A stretch of 64,000 nucleotides of DNA from Vibrio fortis (GCF_000695685.1 NZ_JFFR01000027.1:1-64000); one strand, 5' to 3'; positions 53,710 through 61,487 are shown, counted from the first letter of the stretch. The notes: a model not told the origin generated them from the letters alone. Numbers and translations are program-made.

Positions 53710-54669
53710 ATGAGTCAGTTAAAGGCTTTATTCCATAAATACACCCACTTGATGTCTGATCAATCAAAAGGGGTGGCAGCATCGATACTTTGTTCAATGC
53801 TGTTTGCTTGCATTCCTGCCTATGTACAAATCCAACCGGATATGGGGCCAAGTTTAATTTCGGGTGGCGAGAGTCACTGGTTGGCTACGCAGCGTATTAT
53901 TTGGAGTACGATGCTGTTCTTCATCTTGCTGTTCTTCACCAAGCGACTGCCGTTGTTGTGGGATGCATTGAAGCAATGGCGTAAGTGGCCCAAATACATA
54001 ACTTCAGCTGTGCTTGTTGCGCCGCAGTACTGGATATTCGTGTGGGCTCCGGCCAATGGAGAAACCCTCAACCTCGCACTTGGATACTTCACCATGCCGA
54101 TTGTGATGGTGCTGATTGGTTGCTTCTATTACAAAGACAGTCTCACGAAGCTACAAAAAGTGGCGTGTTATTTTGCTTTGGCAGGGACTATTTATACCTA
54201 TGTGTTGGCATCGGGCCTGTCTTGGGTGGTATTGGTGGTGGCGCTCGGCTATCCGGTCTACTTTATGTTTCGTAAAACCAACCCTATGCCGACAGATATT
54301 GGTTTGGCTGTAGACCACATTATGATGCTCCCTTTGGCTATCTTTGGAATGTTCTACCTCTACCCAGCCGATCATTTTATGAACCTGCCAGCCACGTCGT
54401 ACCTGTATTACCTAGGCCTCGCGGTAGTGTCAGTAACGCCAATGCTTCTCTACTTATTCGCCTACTCAAAACTACCAGTGTCTCTGTTTGGTTTAATGGG
54501 TTACGTAGAGCCGACCTTCATTTTCATTGTCGGGCTGTTAATTGGCGACAACATTGCGCTGCACGAAGTACCAACCTACCTGTTAATTTCGTTCGCCTTA
54601 ATCGCCCTAGTGATGGATGGCTACAAACGAATGAAAGCCAGCAGACTCGCCAAAAAAGAGCGTTCTTAA
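53710..54669 (+). CDS. rarD: RarD-type EamA/DMT permease
   Basis: Membrane protein of 319 residues with about ten helices in two EamA repeats. Start region GVAASILCSMLFACIPAYVQ, then SHWLATQRIIWSTMLFFILLFFTKR, YWIFVWAPANG and VEPTFIFIVGLLIGDN are RarD-like. Named after chloramphenicol-sensitive protein; substrate unknown. ATG 53710 has AGGTAG upstream. Alone on its transcript. Confidence 0.88.
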   Translation: MSQLKALFHKYTHLMSDQSKGVAASILCSMLFACIPAYVQIQPDMGPSLISGGESHWLATQRIIWSTMLFFILLFFTKRLPLLWDALKQWRKWPKYITSAVLVAPQYWIFVWAPANGETLNLALGYFTMPIVMVLIGCFYYKDSLTKLQKVACYFALAGTIYTYVLASGLSWVVLVVALGYPVYFMFRKTNPMPTDIGLAVDHIMMLPLAIFGMFYLYPADHFMNLPATSYLYYLGLAVVSVTPMLLYLFAYSKLPVSLFGLMGYVEPTFIFIVGLLIGDNIALHEVPTYLLISFALIALVMDGYKRMKASRLAKKERS

Positions 54670-54696
54670 CAACTTAGCTATACCCTTCTGCACACC

Positions 54697-54724
54697 AAAC
54701 GCCGACGATCTCGTCGGCGTTTGT
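54697..54724 (+). terminator. Rho-independent terminator
   Basis: AAACGCCGACGA, TC, TCGTCGGCGTTTGTGTTT, 28 bp after the rarD stop. Confidence 0.85.
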
Positions 54725-55047
54725 GTTTCTGAGAATGAATTACCGATTCGTAGACCACCACTTTACCGACTGGTATATGGCTTGAATGTCTAGTTTGTGG
54801 CGAGGAAAACAACAAAAAGTATGATAATCAATCAGAATGTTCGTGGTTTTTCTGTATCTTTATAAAACCATATGAAATATTTCTGGTTTTCGTCACGTTA
54901 GGGATAGGGGAAAGTAGGTAAGGTGCCGTTATTAAACAAGTTAGATAGGACTTGAACGATTTAGATTACTAGACAGAATTGCTTCAAGGGTAAAAGCAGA
55001 ATTAGTCTGTCTAATGGACCTGTTATAAATTTTTTAGGGATTCATAA
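54725..55047. other. Boundary between core chromosome and second cassette region
   Basis: About 320 bp, AT-rich. A GTTAGGG near 54897 could be a relic cassette start, but no matching R'' box is seen. Contains the promoter of the TIR gene, presumably near the 3' end, where TATAAAT at about 55025 precedes AGGGA. No ORF. Confidence 0.4.
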
Positions 55048-55863
55048 ATGGAACATAAATCGTATCTAATTGCTCTAGATTATGGTGATCGAGCAAAAGA
55101 AAGGGTGTTTGTGGGGGATGTGTTAGATAAGTTTGACAATGATACGCTCGTCGGGGCAATGCTTTACGTGAACAATAACATTTACGCTTTATCTTGCCAC
55201 TTGTTTCTCAATTTTGAAAAAGATTCTGAAGTTTTTGAAGAATGGATAAACATTCATTACCCAGAGAAGCATCGAATTTATAATCTATTTTCTCGTGATT
55301 TAATGAAAGCTATCGGTAAGCGAAGTTGCAATGGTATGGGACTATTAGATAGTGATATGCTTGAGTACCAAATGCCTTCAAGTACAAATGAAATATTTCT
55401 TCATCCTGATCGTTCAATTTACGATGAAACTTTCCCTCCGGTGTTAAAAGAAATGACAAATTATTCAGTATTCTTATCACACTCCAGTGTTGACAAGGCA
55501 TTAGTAGATACGTTTTTTAATGAACTTCAAAAATCAGAAGTTGAAGCTTGGTTCGATAGATATGAAATATCGCCGGGTGATAGCATAACTGACAAAATTA
55601 ATGATGGTTTAGATAAAAGTAAAGTAGGGCTTCTATTTCTTTCCAAAAGCTTTATTAGTGGAAAGTCCGGTTGGACGATGAATGAAGCGAATTACTTTTT
55701 CCAGAAACGTATGAGACACAGTGACAAGAATTTCATCGTGATAAATATAGATCTCGAACATGATGAAATGCCCCCATTGTTACAAGACTATCTATATCTG
55801 AACTACGACGATCCTGAATGTGTGACTAAAATTGTAAATGAGCTCCGAAAATTAAATACTTAG
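55048..55863 (+). CDS. TIR-domain protein with unknown N-terminal domain
   Basis: Protein of 271 residues. C-terminal TIR domain about 138-268: YSVFLSHSSVDK (box 1), AWFDRYEISPGDSI, VGLLFLSKSFISGKSGWTMNEANYF with the likely catalytic glutamate E213. Bacterial TIR domains of this kind hydrolyse NAD or make cyclic ADP-ribose signals in anti-phage defence; inferred here. The first 137 residues (SYLIALDYGDRAKERVFVGD, then a DSEVFEEWINIHYPE helix) match no family I know and may be the sensor or a partner-binding part. AGGGA precedes ATG 55048. Its 3' side was invaded by IS30 and IS1111-type elements, so any downstream partner or attC is lost. Confidence 0.8.
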   Translation: MEHKSYLIALDYGDRAKERVFVGDVLDKFDNDTLVGAMLYVNNNIYALSCHLFLNFEKDSEVFEEWINIHYPEKHRIYNLFSRDLMKAIGKRSCNGMGLLDSDMLEYQMPSSTNEIFLHPDRSIYDETFPPVLKEMTNYSVFLSHSSVDKALVDTFFNELQKSEVEAWFDRYEISPGDSITDKINDGLDKSKVGLLFLSKSFISGKSGWTMNEANYFFQKRMRHSDKNFIVINIDLEHDEMPPLLQDYLYLNYDDPECVTKIVNELRKLNT

Positions 55864-55877
55864 TATTAAGTTTGAAG

Positions 55878-56015
55878 TGCGAGACTTTTTACAGATGCGC
55901 ATGAATATACTCCGTCGGTGTCTTATACCCAAGTCTTTTACGTGGGCGCGTATTTAATTTGTGTGCAATTTCATTGCAGAGCTTCTGTGTTACGTATGAC
56001 GTAGAAGCTCGTTTT
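55878..56015 (-). mobile_element. IS30-family remnant (transposase C-terminus)
   Basis: The minus strand encodes a reading frame ending in EIAHKLNTRPRKRLGYKTP, then TEYIHAHL and a stop at 55889-55891. LNTRPRKRLGYKTP is the hallmark C-terminal end of IS30 transposases. Only about 42 codons remain. The sequence merges without a gap into the IS1111-type remnant at about 56015. Confidence 0.8.
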
Positions 56016-56709
56016 AGATACCTCGAACCTTCGTCACTCGCTGTACGTTAGTGCTAGCCTTGGCAAAAGAATCGAAGACTTGTCCAGTATCCGCGATACG
56101 TTGATTGAGTTCGTCAAGATGGTGATAAGCATCAGCTATCAATGTTCTTGCAAGGAGTGGCAGTTCACTTTTTGCGTCTTCTAGCATTAAAGGAACCTGT
56201 TTCATCAATAAAGAACGACCAACAGAAATGATTAATCCGAATTCCGAAAGCAGGGCACGCATGTGATTCATAAGCGCGGTGAGTTCACGAACCCAATGCT
56301 CTCTCATTCTATGCAAAGATAGGATGGCTTGTTGTTCGGGGGATTTTATGGCCACAAAGCGAGTTGAGGGTCTCTGAACCGCTTCGTAAATGGTAATAGC
56401 ATCATTAAGGTCGTTCTTTCCCTTAGTTCGATAAGGAATTACGAATTTAACAGCCATAATGCGGGAGTCGTGACCCAGCTTATTGAGTGTTCTTGCCCAA
56501 TAATGTGCACCACTATACGCTTCAATGCCTATACGTATGATTGACAAATTTGCTATTGTAGTCAATAGTTTAGAACGTGTGACTGACTTATGAAGTATGA
56601 CTTTACCACTTTTGTCTACGGCATGAAGGCTAAAGTGGTTTTTAGCTAGGTCGATACCGCAAAAATAAGAATAATCAGACATGGTGCCTCCGATGTATTT
56701 AAGTACCAC
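56014..56709 (-). pseudogene. IS110/IS1111-family transposase, truncated
   Basis: The first 231 residues of a transposase of about 340. DEDD residues are visible in YFCGIDLAKNHF, IGIEAYSGAHYW and KGKNDLNDA. The frame stops after VTKVRGI, exactly where the C-terminal Transposase_20 domain should begin, and IS30 sequence follows. Without the serine-bearing domain it is inactive. It is a different family from the intact element at 979-2163; its left end lies at 56710-56751. Confidence 0.85.
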
Positions 56710-56751
56710 ATAAGTGTGGCAGATCCTCGGTAGGGGGAATCCATGTCATTC
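56710..56751 (-). mobile_element. Left end of the IS1111-type element next to a cassette start
   Basis: Contains the palindromic CCACATAAGTGTGGC and the end sequence CCTCGGTAGGGGGAATCCATGTCATT, followed at once by CGTTAGAA, the cassette start. Nearly the same end recurs at about 58826-58868. Short non-coding left end is the IS1111 pattern, where the guide RNA is at the other end (lost here). Confidence 0.7.
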
Positions 56752-58104
56752 GTTAGAAATTTTCGAAAACTTGTAAATCTTGAGGTCTAAATGGATCACT
56801 TTTACGAACTATCCTTTGCCCTAGAATCCAATTCGTTGTGTTTCTTTGTAGGTACAGGTTTTTCAATGCATGTAACCGATGGTAATGCACCAAACTGGCT
56901 ATCACTATTAAAAGATGCCACATTAGGCGTTGAAGGCGGAAATGAGCTCATTGAGCAGTTGTTTCCAGAGAATAAGCCGATAATGTCACTGGAAGAGTGT
57001 GCTAGCGTTATACAGGCTAAAATGCATACTCAAGATAAGTGCCTTCATGCTGAAATAGCTAAAATCATCAATAGCTTGAAAATTACTGATAACAAGTTGA
57101 AAGCATTCGACTTTATTCGGAAATACACGAACGTAAAGTATATCACGACCAATTACGATGGATTAATCGAAACGCAAATTCTGAAAGGTATCCCTTCAAC
57201 CTCATTTTCGATTGGTTACCCAATCCATCGACAATCAAAAGGTGTTCACGTTTATCATGTACATGGTTCAATTAAGTATCCGAAGAAGATGGTTGTAACG
57301 GCAGATGATTACTTTCGATTTATAAATAGCCCTGACTATTTTTCGCATAAGGTTGAAACGCTTTTTCAGGAAAATAGTGTTGTGATCATTGGTTACTCGC
57401 TAGGTGATATTAACTTTAAGTCCATACTTAATAAACATAGAAGTAATCGTCATCATGATATAAACAGGCAGCACTTATTTTATTTATCTCGTTCTCCAAT
57501 TGATCAGCATATCAAAGATTATTACGACCGAGTGTATGGACTACGAGTTATTGATAATTTGGGTATTGACGAATTCTTCCAGTGTCTGGAAGACACTTAC
57601 AACGTAGTTAAGCCAGATGTAAACCTCTTCAAAGACTTCCTTTATCCAGTGCTAAATGGAGATGCGAGCCTTACTGAGAGTTACCTAAAGAAAAATGATT
57701 CATTTTTTGAAATTATAGCGATGTTGACGGCTAATGGAATAATTGTGTCTCACCCTACAATAGTAGAGTTTCTAGCCGATGTACTTGAAAGAAAAAGGGT
57801 TTTGACTACAGCTAATGGTGCATGGGGACAATATGTTCATTTGGCAGGGTGGTTAATTCACATTGGCTCAATTATGGACATTAAGGATACGCCGTTAGAA
57901 GAAACATACTTAAGTGCTGTGAAACGCTCTTTTAATACTATGTCCAAAGGAATGGTAATGGGGTGTTCGTGGCACGCATTCAATAAATGGAAGTCTGGCT
58001 GGTATCACCTGACTTATGATAACCGTGTTATGGTATCTAAATACATGCGTAATAACGATGTTGACGAAGATGGATTGGAAGTCATCAATCAATAAATTTC
58101 TAAC
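56752..58104 (+). mobile_element. Integron gene cassette carrying the SIR2 gene
   Basis: The cassette starts at GTTAGAA (56752-56758) and ends in the R'' box TTCTAAC (58098-58104). The two are exact complements, the signature of one cassette's own ends. The attC that should follow is broken by an IS110 end starting at 58108. The cassette holds one gene, close to both ends. Confidence 0.82.
56791..58095 (+). CDS. SIR2-family NADase-like protein (candidate anti-phage effector)
   Basis: Protein of 434 residues. N-terminal SIR2_2 domain about 10-225 with FFVGTGFSM (NAD loop), ITTNYDGLIE (118-127), the catalytic histidine H158 in VYHVHGS, and VVIIGYSLGD (198-206). Defence-type SIR2 proteins (ThsA, DSR, SIR2-HerA) use it to deplete NAD in infected cells; that role is inferred. 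The C-terminal 200 residues are helical with no SLOG or MACRO domain I can see. GAGG lies 8 nt before ATG 56791. It is the only gene of a provable integron cassette. The TIR gene is 0.9 kb upstream, separated by IS debris. Confidence 0.8.
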   Translation: MDHFYELSFALESNSLCFFVGTGFSMHVTDGNAPNWLSLLKDATLGVEGGNELIEQLFPENKPIMSLEECASVIQAKMHTQDKCLHAEIAKIINSLKITDNKLKAFDFIRKYTNVKYITTNYDGLIETQILKGIPSTSFSIGYPIHRQSKGVHVYHVHGSIKYPKKMVVTADDYFRFINSPDYFSHKVETLFQENSVVIIGYSLGDINFKSILNKHRSNRHHDINRQHLFYLSRSPIDQHIKDYYDRVYGLRVIDNLGIDEFFQCLEDTYNVVKPDVNLFKDFLYPVLNGDASLTESYLKKNDSFFEIIAMLTANGIIVSHPTIVEFLADVLERKRVLTTANGAWGQYVHLAGWLIHIGSIMDIKDTPLEETYLSAVKRSFNTMSKGMVMGCSWHAFNKWKSGWYHLTYDNRVMVSKYMRNNDVDEDGLEVINQ

Positions 58105-58107
58105 AAG

Positions 58108-58190
58108 AAACTCTTGCGTCAATTGTTAATTTTTGACGCTATCTTTATCCCACATGGCGCTGTCTCTTAACATTGAATTAAGTGTCACAA
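58108..58190 (-). mobile_element. Deleted copy of the attC-targeting IS110 element
   Basis: Matches the left-hand end of the intact element (979-1060): the non-coding end with TTGACG at the same distance from the core, the stop codon at 58126-58128, and 21 codons of the transposase C-terminus (18 of 21 identical: NSMLRD, MWDKDS and so on). It starts directly after TAACAAG of an attC R'' box. The rest of the element is missing; the sequence jumps at about 58188-58196 into the attC body CATTTAAGAGTGACT. ACAACCAT in the element resembles ACAAGCAT at the far junction, so a short-homology deletion is likely. Confidence 0.85.
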
Positions 58191-58284
58191 CCATTTAAGA
58201 GTGACTCTCAACGCATGGCATTTTCGGTTTGAGTTTTGTTTCGTGTATACGATGTCTAAGCTACTTACCGTAGTAGCGTTACCT
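58191..58284 (+). repeat. Right part of an attC site after the deleted IS110 copy
   Basis: CATTTAAGAGTGACTCTC, AACGCATGGCATTTTCGG and GAGTTTTGTTTCGTGTATACGA follow the VCR body; the end is TAGCGTTACCT with R' box GTTACCT (58278-58284). Together with TTCTAAC at 58098 it is the attC of the SIR2 cassette. Confidence 0.78.
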
Positions 58285-58300
58285 AAAGAAATCGTACCTT

Positions 58301-58546
58301 ATGAGTAAAGTTGAGATCCCGAAGCACTTGTTACCTAATCTTGGTGCAGAAATGAAAATGGATGTTCATTTGGTCGACGTGAAATTAGATAATGGAATTG
58401 TTCACCATAAAATGGCTGTTCGTGGTGGTTGCTATCTTACTGGTTATAGTAGCGACCAAAACGGTGAAGGCGCAGTTCCGTTTAAATCGACACAAATTGT
58501 CGCTATTCGTCGGCACAAGTTAGTTAAGTGGTGGCCATTTTGGTAA
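58301..58546 (+). CDS. Hypothetical cassette protein, 81 residues
   Basis: Small protein beginning MSKVEIPKHLLPNLGAEM and ending in a tryptophan-rich tail VKWWPFW, similar in style to the tail of the cassette protein at 3822. Mostly beta strands (MDVHLVDVKLDNGIVHHKMAV). No family is known to me. It starts 17 nt after the attC end. The attC after it is not recognisable; a 12-bp stem-loop (58593-58626) follows instead. Confidence 0.55.
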   Translation: MSKVEIPKHLLPNLGAEMKMDVHLVDVKLDNGIVHHKMAVRGGCYLTGYSSDQNGEGAVPFKSTQIVAIRRHKLVKWWPFW

Positions 58547-58592
58547 GGGAATGACATGCCAGAAATCCCGAGAATAGCCTGTCCAACAAAAT

Positions 58593-58626
58593 CACATAAC
58601 ACCACAACTAATGCTGGTGTTACGTG
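58593..58626. other. Stem-loop of unknown role
   Basis: CACATAACACCA and TGGTGTTACGTG pair with one mismatch around a 10-nt loop. No T-run. It lies where an attC or IS end is expected and may be a relic of either. Confidence 0.4.
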
Positions 58627-58639
58627 GTTTCTGCGTTTA

Positions 58640-58868
58640 ATGAGTTGTGCTCATGTAAAGAACCTTTGCTACTGCACCGAGTACTTTAGGGCGAGTGACT
58701 GACTTATGAACGACGAATTTACCATTCAAGTCAACATCATGATGACTAAATTGGTTTTTAGCTCGGTCAATACTGCAGAAATGAGAATAATCAGAATTGG
58801 GGCCTTTGAGGCGTATAAATAGCATATAAGTGTGGCATTGCCTCGTTAGGGAGAATCCATGTCATTTG
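58640..58868 (-). pseudogene. IS1111-type transposase N-terminal relic and left end
   Basis: The minus strand encodes a decayed version of the transposase start at 56709: SDYSHFCSIDRAKNQFSHHDVD aligned with SDYSYFCGIDLAKNHF, and KFVVHKSVTRPK. The palindromic left end (TAAGTGTGGCATTGCCTCG then GGGAGAATCCATGTCATT) follows at 58826-58868. About 60 codons remain. The next cassette starts at the outer edge. Confidence 0.75.
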
Positions 58869-58893
58869 TAAAGCAATAAAGGGAGTTCTGTAA

Positions 58894-59589
58894 GTGAAGT
58901 ATTATTCAAATGAGTTTGATGGAGCATTAGATAGTGTGGAGCATTATCAGAAATATCCAGAAATGAAACCGTGGATTGGTTGCGAATATGCTGCGTCTTC
59001 AATAAAGATTTTAGTTATTGGCGAAAGCCACTATTTAGATGTTGGCAGTACATATCATCATGATCCTCAAGCATGGTATGGTGGCGTAACAGTATCAGAT
59101 AAAAAAGATAGTGGATGGATTAAGACTCGAAATATCATTTCAAATGGTATTGAAAGTAATTGGAAGTCTAAGTCAAAAACAATATATAAGAATATAGAGA
59201 AAGCACTAATTGAAAGTAATGCAAACTGCAGTGGGCGAACTACGGCATTCAGTAATATAGCATTTCTCAATTACTTTCAGCGTCCTGCAGAGCAAACAGG
59301 TAAGTCAATTAAAGTATCGAAACTTGATTCAGATGTTAGTAAAAGTGTAGTGGGACAAGTGGTAAAGGCTATTTCACCCGAAGTCATCATCTTTACAACT
59401 TCACTGGCGTGGAGTCATGCAAAACGCAGCAATTTGATAAAAGAATTCGATGAACAATCTATAAAGTATACACGAGCACCTCACCCAGGGATGCCATGGT
59501 GGAATCGAGTTTCTAAAGCTTATGGTAACCGCACCGGCAAACAGCACTTTGTTCATTTTGTAAATGCAGCGGTGAAAATAGATACCTAA
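58894..59589 (+). CDS. Hypothetical protein, possibly uracil-DNA glycosylase-like fold
   Basis: Protein of 231 residues starting at GTG 58894 with GGGAG upstream. ILVIGESHYLD near residue 31, AFSNIAFLNYFQRP near 118, SPEVIIFTTSLAWSHA and HPGMPWWNR near 200 are in the order and spacing of motifs in the uracil-DNA glycosylase superfamily (GE.P; P..I...G..A; HP). The usual aspartate or asparagine after the first motif is not clear, so a catalytic role is unproven. It lies beside an IS1111-type left end, as the SIR2 cassette does. Could be a defence gene; inference only. Confidence 0.55.
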   Translation: MKYYSNEFDGALDSVEHYQKYPEMKPWIGCEYAASSIKILVIGESHYLDVGSTYHHDPQAWYGGVTVSDKKDSGWIKTRNIISNGIESNWKSKSKTIYKNIEKALIESNANCSGRTTAFSNIAFLNYFQRPAEQTGKSIKVSKLDSDVSKSVVGQVVKAISPEVIIFTTSLAWSHAKRSNLIKEFDEQSIKYTRAPHPGMPWWNRVSKAYGNRTGKQHFVHFVNAAVKIDT

Positions 59590-59737
59590 TATGAGCTATG
59601 GCGCTTATCTTATTCAATACTGCAAGGACTTTTAGAGTCGAATATAGTGCCACGGTCAATTTCTCGTAAAGGTAGCCATTGTTAGCGTTCCATAAGAAAA
59701 CAGTTTGTGTATGACTATCTCTATGAAAAAGAGAAAA

Positions 59738-60112
59738 ATGGAAGTTCTCATTGAACAGGAAATCGCCCTGCATCAGTATGAAATTAGGCAGAACCTAAAT
59801 GATGTGCAAAGGTTACTTCATTCGAGCTTTAAAGAAGTTGGCCGTTCTGGGCGTAGCTTTGATTATGCTGCCATTATAGAAATGCTTCAAAGTGAGGAAC
59901 CGGCCGACGGGCGTATTCATTCTCAAGAGTTTGAGTGTATTGCTTTGGAGCCATCTGTTCAGTTACTTCTTTATAAATCGGCATGGGTATCGAAAACGGG
60001 AGCCATTAGCGCGTATACAAAGCGTTCTTCGATTTGGATTTTTACCGGCCAATGTTGGCAGATGAAATATCATCAAGGTACTCCATGTGAAGCATTTGAA
60101 CTTCAGCAATAA
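59738..60112 (+). CDS. DUF4440 / SnoaL-like protein
   Basis: Protein of 124 residues of the NTF2-like DUF4440 type: EQEIALHQYEIRQNLNDVQRLLHSSFKEVGRSGRSFDYAAII, in order, then ALEPSVQLLLYKSAW and RSSIWIFTGQCWQMKYHQGT, closing the cone-shaped beta fold. Binds small ligands; function unknown. ATG 59738 is preferred because AAGAG precedes it; ATGs at 59711 and 59723 are alternatives. It is followed after 12 bp by an ABM-domain gene with a strong ribosome binding site, suggesting an operon. Confidence 0.72.
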   Translation: MEVLIEQEIALHQYEIRQNLNDVQRLLHSSFKEVGRSGRSFDYAAIIEMLQSEEPADGRIHSQEFECIALEPSVQLLLYKSAWVSKTGAISAYTKRSSIWIFTGQCWQMKYHQGTPCEAFELQQ

Positions 60113-60124
60113 CAAGGAGCGTTT

Positions 60125-60421
60125 ATGTTTAGAGTTATCTACGAGTGGCGAGTCCCACTTGATAAAATGGAAGAGTTTCAAAGTGTGTGGCGCTCTGCGA
60201 CGGAATCTATTCACGAATCGGTAGAAGGCGCACTCGGTAGCTTTATGCTTCAATCGTCTGATACGCCAGAAAAGGTACTAACCGTTGCAAAGTGGAGAAG
60301 CCGTGAAGATTGGGAGCTGTTTTGGGGAAACCGAAATCCAGAAAAAATGCAAAAGATGCGTGATATCGCCGAGCGCATTTCAGTAGAAGCGTTCGATGAA
60401 ATTGAAGACAGAACCAAATAG
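60125..60421 (+). CDS. Antibiotic biosynthesis monooxygenase (ABM) domain protein
   Basis: Protein of 98 residues forming one ferredoxin-like ABM domain: FRVIYEWRVPLDKMEEFQSVW, LGSFMLQSSDTPEKVLTVAKWRSREDWELFW. ABM proteins act on aromatic or polyketide substrates or haem. AAGGAGCG lies just before ATG 60125. It shares a transcript with the DUF4440 gene. Confidence 0.8.
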   Translation: MFRVIYEWRVPLDKMEEFQSVWRSATESIHESVEGALGSFMLQSSDTPEKVLTVAKWRSREDWELFWGNRNPEKMQKMRDIAERISVEAFDEIEDRTK

Positions 60422-60439
60422 AACGCTTTAGTCACCTCA

Positions 60440-60560
60440 TTAATATTGAATCACAACGCTTGGTATTTAAAGTTGGGTTTAGTGCTTAAAGGGTAATGCT
60501 CTATGTAAACTGTTTGGTGGTACACGCTATTTAACACGGTGTTGTGTTGCCGGCTAACTG
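60440..60560 (+). repeat. Degenerate VCR-type attC relic
   Basis: AATCACAACGCTTGGTATTT, then GTTGGGTTTAGTGCTTAAAGG and AATGCTC, follow the VCR body order seen at 528-653 and 2164-2280. Neither R'' nor R' boxes are intact. It marks the right edge of the second cassette region. Confidence 0.55.
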
Positions 60561-60681
60561 ATATTTGTATCGTTAGTGATTGTTATAAGTGTGATCCTTA
60601 ATTGATAATGAACGATACCTTGATGTTTTGTGTTCCACTTGCTGCATAATCTCGCTTTTGAAAAAATACACAGAGAAATAT

Positions 60682-61044
60682 ATGCGATTTATTCTTTTGA
60701 TGATGATGTTTTTTTCGTCCGGTTGTGCAAGTGCCTTTGATATGCACAGGCTTAATCCGCCCAATAGTCGAGAAATTGAAGCTCATAGCCTTTCTCAGTA
60801 TGTGTATCGCGGAGCCGAGTTGGCGGCTAAAGAAGGCGCTAAACAGTATGCTTTAGTAATTGAAGTGAATGATATAGGTGAACGTAGCATCTGGGTTTAT
60901 CTAATAAATGACGACAATGACCTCAAAGAGCTACACCAAAAAGTTAAGAGTAATGATGACCTAAAGTTACTCGATATCTTCGATACGGATGTAAATGTTG
61001 AACGAAGATATGTGCCTGCTAACGCCGTACCCGGGTTGGCTTAA
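60682..61044 (+). CDS. Putative lipoprotein, 120 residues
   Basis: Lipoprotein signal MRFILLMMMFFSSGCAS with the lipid-carrying cysteine at 14. The mature part is a soluble periplasmic domain of mixed structure (YALVIEVNDIGERSIWVYLIND). ATG 60682 is chosen because the signal begins there. The gene overlaps slightly with the frame of the next lipoprotein, whose real start is at 61079. No family is known. Confidence 0.65.
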   Translation: MRFILLMMMFFSSGCASAFDMHRLNPPNSREIEAHSLSQYVYRGAELAAKEGAKQYALVIEVNDIGERSIWVYLINDDNDLKELHQKVKSNDDLKLLDIFDTDVNVERRYVPANAVPGLA

Positions 61045-61078
61045 ATTCAAATTAAGCGCTGTAAAATTAGAGGTGGAT

Positions 61079-61423
61079 GTGAAATTTATATCACTGTTTA
61101 TGGCTGTATTGTTGTCTGGCTGCGCTGGATTTATGAAAGGAGTCGACTTCACCGCTTATGAAGACCTTAAGGTGAGAGAGCAAACCAACCCTAGGTACCC
61201 TAAAGTCGCGGTCGAGAATGGGCTATCGGGCTATGTTGAGATGACATTTAACGTAACCAGCCAAGGGGATGTAACGAATGTAGTCGTTGTAAAATCTTTC
61301 CCTAAAGGGCTGTTCGACGAAGTAGCTGTCCGAGCTCTAACCCAATGGAAATATGAGCCCTTCGAAAGTGTAGAATCAGTTCCTCAACAAATTCGTTTCG
61401 ATTTTAAAGCTAACTCCAAATAG
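61079..61423 (+). CDS. TonB C-terminal domain lipoprotein, 114 residues
   Basis: GTG start at 61079 with AGAGG 5 nt upstream. Lipoprotein signal VKFISLFMAVLLSGCAGF (cysteine near 15). The rest is a TonB/energy-transducer C-terminal domain: NPRYPKVAVENGLSGYVEMTFNVTSQGDVTNVVVVKSFPKGLFDEVAVRALTQWKYEP (in parts). Without the TonB N-terminal helix and proline-rich region it is probably not an energy transducer; it is a periplasmic lipoprotein of unknown role. Confidence 0.8.
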   Translation: MKFISLFMAVLLSGCAGFMKGVDFTAYEDLKVREQTNPRYPKVAVENGLSGYVEMTFNVTSQGDVTNVVVVKSFPKGLFDEVAVRALTQWKYEPFESVESVPQQIRFDFKANSK

Positions 61424-61487
61424 GGTGTAGAAATAACATATGGGCTAGAGCGCCTACTTTGTTTATACATAGACAAGGAAATCATCA

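Noticed and set aside
55048..58095. Calling the TIR and SIR2 genes a standard Thoeris system
   Set aside because: ThsA needs a SLOG or MACRO domain after SIR2, which I cannot see. The TIR protein has an extra domain. The genes are also separated by IS remnants and one is an independent cassette.
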